Both the position numbers and the translations under genes were made by a program. A DNA stretch of 64,000 nt from Marchantia polymorpha subsp. ruderalis (lineage: Eukaryota; Streptophyta; Marchantiopsida; Marchantiales; Marchantiaceae), in the NCBI GenBank assembly GCA_037833965.1, contig AP031355.1:27677501-27741500 (forward strand), read 5' to 3'. Below the pieces are notes generated by a model. That model did no database searches and was not told the origin of the DNA. It saw only the letters and a list, made by a program, of their open reading frames with translations. Shown in pieces: positions 61,265 through 64,000 of this stretch; the stretch's first letter is position 1; every line of letters begins with the position of its first letter.

Positions 61265-64000
61265 TGTGGTACCCCACTTTTGGCAATTTTGAGGAAATTA
61301 AAACATTTTTGGAAAACTGTACCTTGGCAGCATTGTAAATAGCCTTCGGTACATCAAAACGGAGTGAATCCGGAAGATCGCGGGGATTCTCGAGGGATCT
61401 TGTAGAATCTGGGATTTGGGGTGCAGCAGTAAGGACAGGCACCACTCTCCCTGCGAGCTCTGCAGTTAGGACCCCTACGTCGCAAGGCGCAAAACCCGCC
61501 TTCGGAGGTTGCGTCCGCGGCGGTAGGGAAATCCTCCATAATCAGGTCAACCCTTGGGCGCCTTGACCAAGTTAGGGTCCCGTTGGAAAGAGCTCGACGC
61601 ACTGATTCCAACGAGTCCAAGAACGCTTGGAACGGATGAGGACTTAGGGAGTTATCACTATTGGAAGAAACGGAGGCGGTCGCCTACGGCGGAAAGAGTT
61701 CGCCACAGGCGCGAATTCCGCCTACGCGGAAGGGGGAATCAAGTTTTGTCCTATGCGCGGACGAAGGCGTTCGCCTGTGCATAGGCAAAGTAGGGTTAGG
61801 GGAGGCGCGAAGTCCGCCTACGCACAGGCGTTCGCCTGTGCACAGGCGCTTCGACGTCGGCGGAAAATCCGCCTTGGGCCCTAGAAATGCGCCTTGTGAG
61901 GTAGAAAGTGTACGGCGCCTTCCGCGCCAGCGCAGCGCCGCGTACGGCGGAAGAGCCGCCAGAGTAATCAAATCGGTACGGACTATGCGGACGGGAAGGG
62001 TGGATGCGCTCTTGGACGGACGGAGTTGCGGCGGCGGAAGCGCCGACGGAGAGACAAGGAACGGACCGACTGGACGGAGGCGGCTGACCACGGTCAACGC
62101 CTTCCGCGCCAGCGCAACGCCGCGCACGGAATTCGCTTGCGCACAGCAGACCGCCTGTGCACAGGAGGATGTTCAAGTTCCGCGCCGGCGGAGCATCCGC
62201 CGAGGCTCCTGCCTGCGCACAGGCAGGAGTTGAACTTTTGTCCGACATGCGGACACACGCGTCAAGGCAGAGGGGGATTGGCCGAGGGGCGGTACGAACA
62301 AGTGTACCGCGCAAGGCGGAAAACTCGCCTTCGGCGCTGCGCCCCCATGTCCGCGGGGTAATACGCTCGCGGAGTTCAAATCCGCCAATTCGAGCGTGAG
62401 AGTTTAAGCGACGACGGCGGAGCGTGAAGCCGCGCGTGAGAGCGAAGACCGTTCCAGCGTACAGCCGGCGCGGCCATCAAGTGAGACGTTCTTCACGAGC
62501 AGGAGCCGACCATGACCTTCGACCGGGCGGCGGAGAACGTCCCATTCTTGAATTCGCGATTCCAATCTCTTGTGCGCGCTGCGCGCATCCATCTGCTGGC
62601 TGCTGAACATTCTCGACGTCGCCGCACAGGAGATTTCTTGTTGATTGAGGGAGAAGTGAATGCGCGTGATTTGGAATTGAGGGCGATTAGAGTTTGCCGA
62701 GAGAGAAAGAAGCGCGGGCAGTGCGGAAGTAGAATGAGCGGGCGAGCGAACTCCAGGAACGCAATGACGAGACCGAGCAGATTGCGGATGGTGCCACTTC
62801 GCCTACCACAGAACGGGCTGCGCGCTTTCGAGGAGCGCTTAATAGCAAGAAAGCTCGATTTCTTGCTATGGGGATGGAACTACATCTGTGCGAATATGGT
62901 GCGCGAGTGGCTAGAGCCACAGGGACCACCCTCGCGCGGATTGCGTCCGCATGTTGATCGGTGGACAGTCCAAGATTGGGCGCAGGCGTTGGGAAGATGT
63001 GCTGGCATGCCAGGGCATCTCCTTTTCGACAGTGAGAGCATCAAGGTGACCAAGCAGGAAGAGGCGCAATTTGTGGAGCTGTTCAAGACCGGGAGGTCTA
63101 CCAAGAATGGGTACAGGACCCGTGATTACAAGGATCGATTTCGCCGGACTTTGTCCGCGGCGCTGATGCAATTACTGCAGCCGCACCGCGCCTGCTACAT
63201 CACATTGTGGCAGGTCTCTTTTGTGGAGTGCGTCATCGAGGGAACTCCAATTCACTGGGCGAGCATCCTGCACAGGGTGATGCGACAGCACGCGTTTGAG
63301 GAGAAGGGGGGAACTCTAAACCATCTTTCTCCTTTCCTCATCAATTTTTATCGACAGCGGAATTGTTTGACAGCGGCGGAGCTTGAACATTTTCCGCCAT
63401 TGTCCATCGACCATCCCGGGAAGTATGTGCGGGAGAATGAGGTCGACACTGATGCAGAGGAGTCACCGACTTCTACCCCATCAAGGCGAAGGGACGAAGG
63501 GAGACACACTCCTGCAGCGCGAGTGCCGCGGAAGCGGCGATGGAGGGAAGAGTCTGAAGAGGAGCAGCATCAAGAACCCTCTGCTCCCATTCGACCGCGG
63601 CCGCTGTGCGAGCCATACAGCCGGCCGAAGCAGAAGGCACGCAGACTGGTGTTACCAGCCGACAGTGCGGACACGGCGACGATTGCGACGGAGAAAGGAA
63701 GTGCGTCGCCAGAGAAGCATGAGGAAGCGCGGACGACCGCAGGAGCAACGGGCCCCGCTGCAACCTCGACGGGAGAGAGGCCGCCTACGGGCCAAGGGCC
63801 TCCGGAGTTACCACGTGCGATGCGGACAGATGTTCCGTTTGCGCACAGACGAGCCTCCGCGGATGGACGAGCCTCCGCGGACAGGCGTTCACAAGTGGAC
63901 GTGGATCTACGCTTACGCGTGGGAAGGAGCAGTCCGCCTGTGCACAGGCGCTCACCTGTGCACAGGTCGCCTGTGCACAGGACACCTCCACACGTGCCGC
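61265..64000 (+). repeat. Plus-strand family 1 LTR, start portion, runs off window
   Basis: Begins TGTGGTACCCC with no polypurine tract before it, so it is the left end of an inserted element or solo LTR. Leader with palindromes (61770-61850, 62150-62230 areas) and the start of the LTR ORF. Slightly diverged from A1/A2; closer to the A5 LTR at several sites. Confidence 0.9.
62512..64000 (+). CDS. LTR-encoded protein, 5' part, open to window end
   Basis: From ATG 62512 I read 496 codons without a stop up to base 64000. The complete conserved N-terminal domain is present (LDFLLWGWNY, RTRDYKDRF, HLSPFLINFY), followed by the acidic and Pro/Arg-rich part and the first PVHR repeats. The TAG that breaks the A5 copy is absent here (QFVELF). 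Whether the C-terminus is intact cannot be seen. Confidence 0.75.
   Translation, partial: MTFDRAAENVPFLNSRFQSLVRAARIHLLAAEHSRRRRTGDFLLIEGEVNARDLELRAIRVCRERKKRGQCGSRMSGRANSRNAMTRPSRLRMVPLRLPQNGLRAFEERLIARKLDFLLWGWNYICANMVREWLEPQGPPSRGLRPHVDRWTVQDWAQALGRCAGMPGHLLFDSESIKVTKQEEAQFVELFKTGRSTKNGYRTRDYKDRFRRTLSAALMQLLQPHRACYITLWQVSFVECVIEGTPIHWASILHRVMRQHAFEEKGGTLNHLSPFLINFYRQRNCLTAAELEHFPPLSIDHPGKYVRENEVDTDAEESPTSTPSRRRDEGRHTPAARVPRKRRWREESEEEQHQEPSAPIRPRPLCEPYSRPKQKARRLVLPADSADTATIATEKGSASPEKHEEARTTAGATGPAATSTGERPPTGQGPPELPRAMRTDVPFAHRRASADGRASADRRSQVDVDLRLRVGRSSPPVHRRSPVHRSPVHRTPPHVP

Overview
This window is repeat DNA, with no supportable cellular gene. It holds long Ty3/gypsy-type LTR retrotransposons nested inside one another, in both orientations. 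Several features indicate a plant genome (land plant or charophyte; species not determinable here). The primer-binding site TGGCGCCGCTGCCGGGGA fits the 3' end of plant tRNA-Asp with about one mismatch. The order is gag-PR-RT-RNaseH-INT without a chromodomain, resembling the Tat/Athila side of Ty3/gypsy. The LTRs are giant and GC-rich.

Family 1 has 5,390-bp LTRs around a 5,796-bp internal region. Its most unusual property is a sense ORF of about 1,045 codons inside the LTR, upstream of the LTR TATA box and therefore in U3. A related ORF lies in the LTR of a clearly diverged second family (40831-49515). gag-PR and pol are in one frame, separated by a single UAG in the context UAG-CAA-UUA (UAG-CAA-CUA in family 2), which matches the tobamovirus-type readthrough consensus.

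Layout. 1-6468: left part of element A1 (minus): 3' LTR and integrase end of pol. 6469-23044: element A2 (minus), complete, inserted in the pol of A1 with TSD TGTCC. 23045-26320: rest of A1, with RT/RNaseH fused in frame to the N-terminus of the LTR ORF, then the LTR start. 26321-35828: element A3 (plus), apparently the host of A1; its left end lies outside the window. 35829-36679: unassigned flank with a 31-bp tandem repeat. 36680-40830: pol tail and LTR start of diverged copy B, then LTR starts C and D, each interrupting the previous one. 40831-49515: family 2 element (plus), its LTR ORF split by a 559-bp hAT-like MITE. 49516-50067: family 1 LTR end (plus) fused to the broken family 2 pol. 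50068-61264: element A5 (minus), with an intact pol and both LTRs cut at the same TGTCG site. 61265-64000: start of a plus-strand LTR with an open LTR ORF running off the window.

Working model (inference): genomic RNA starts downstream of the TATA box in the 5' LTR. gag-PR is made directly and pol by stop readthrough. The U3 ORF occupies the 3' end of the RNA, the position of env or of other third ORFs, and could also be transcribed locally from each LTR. Its role is unknown; it has a conserved N-terminal domain, a repeat-rich middle and a conserved coiled-coil C-terminus.
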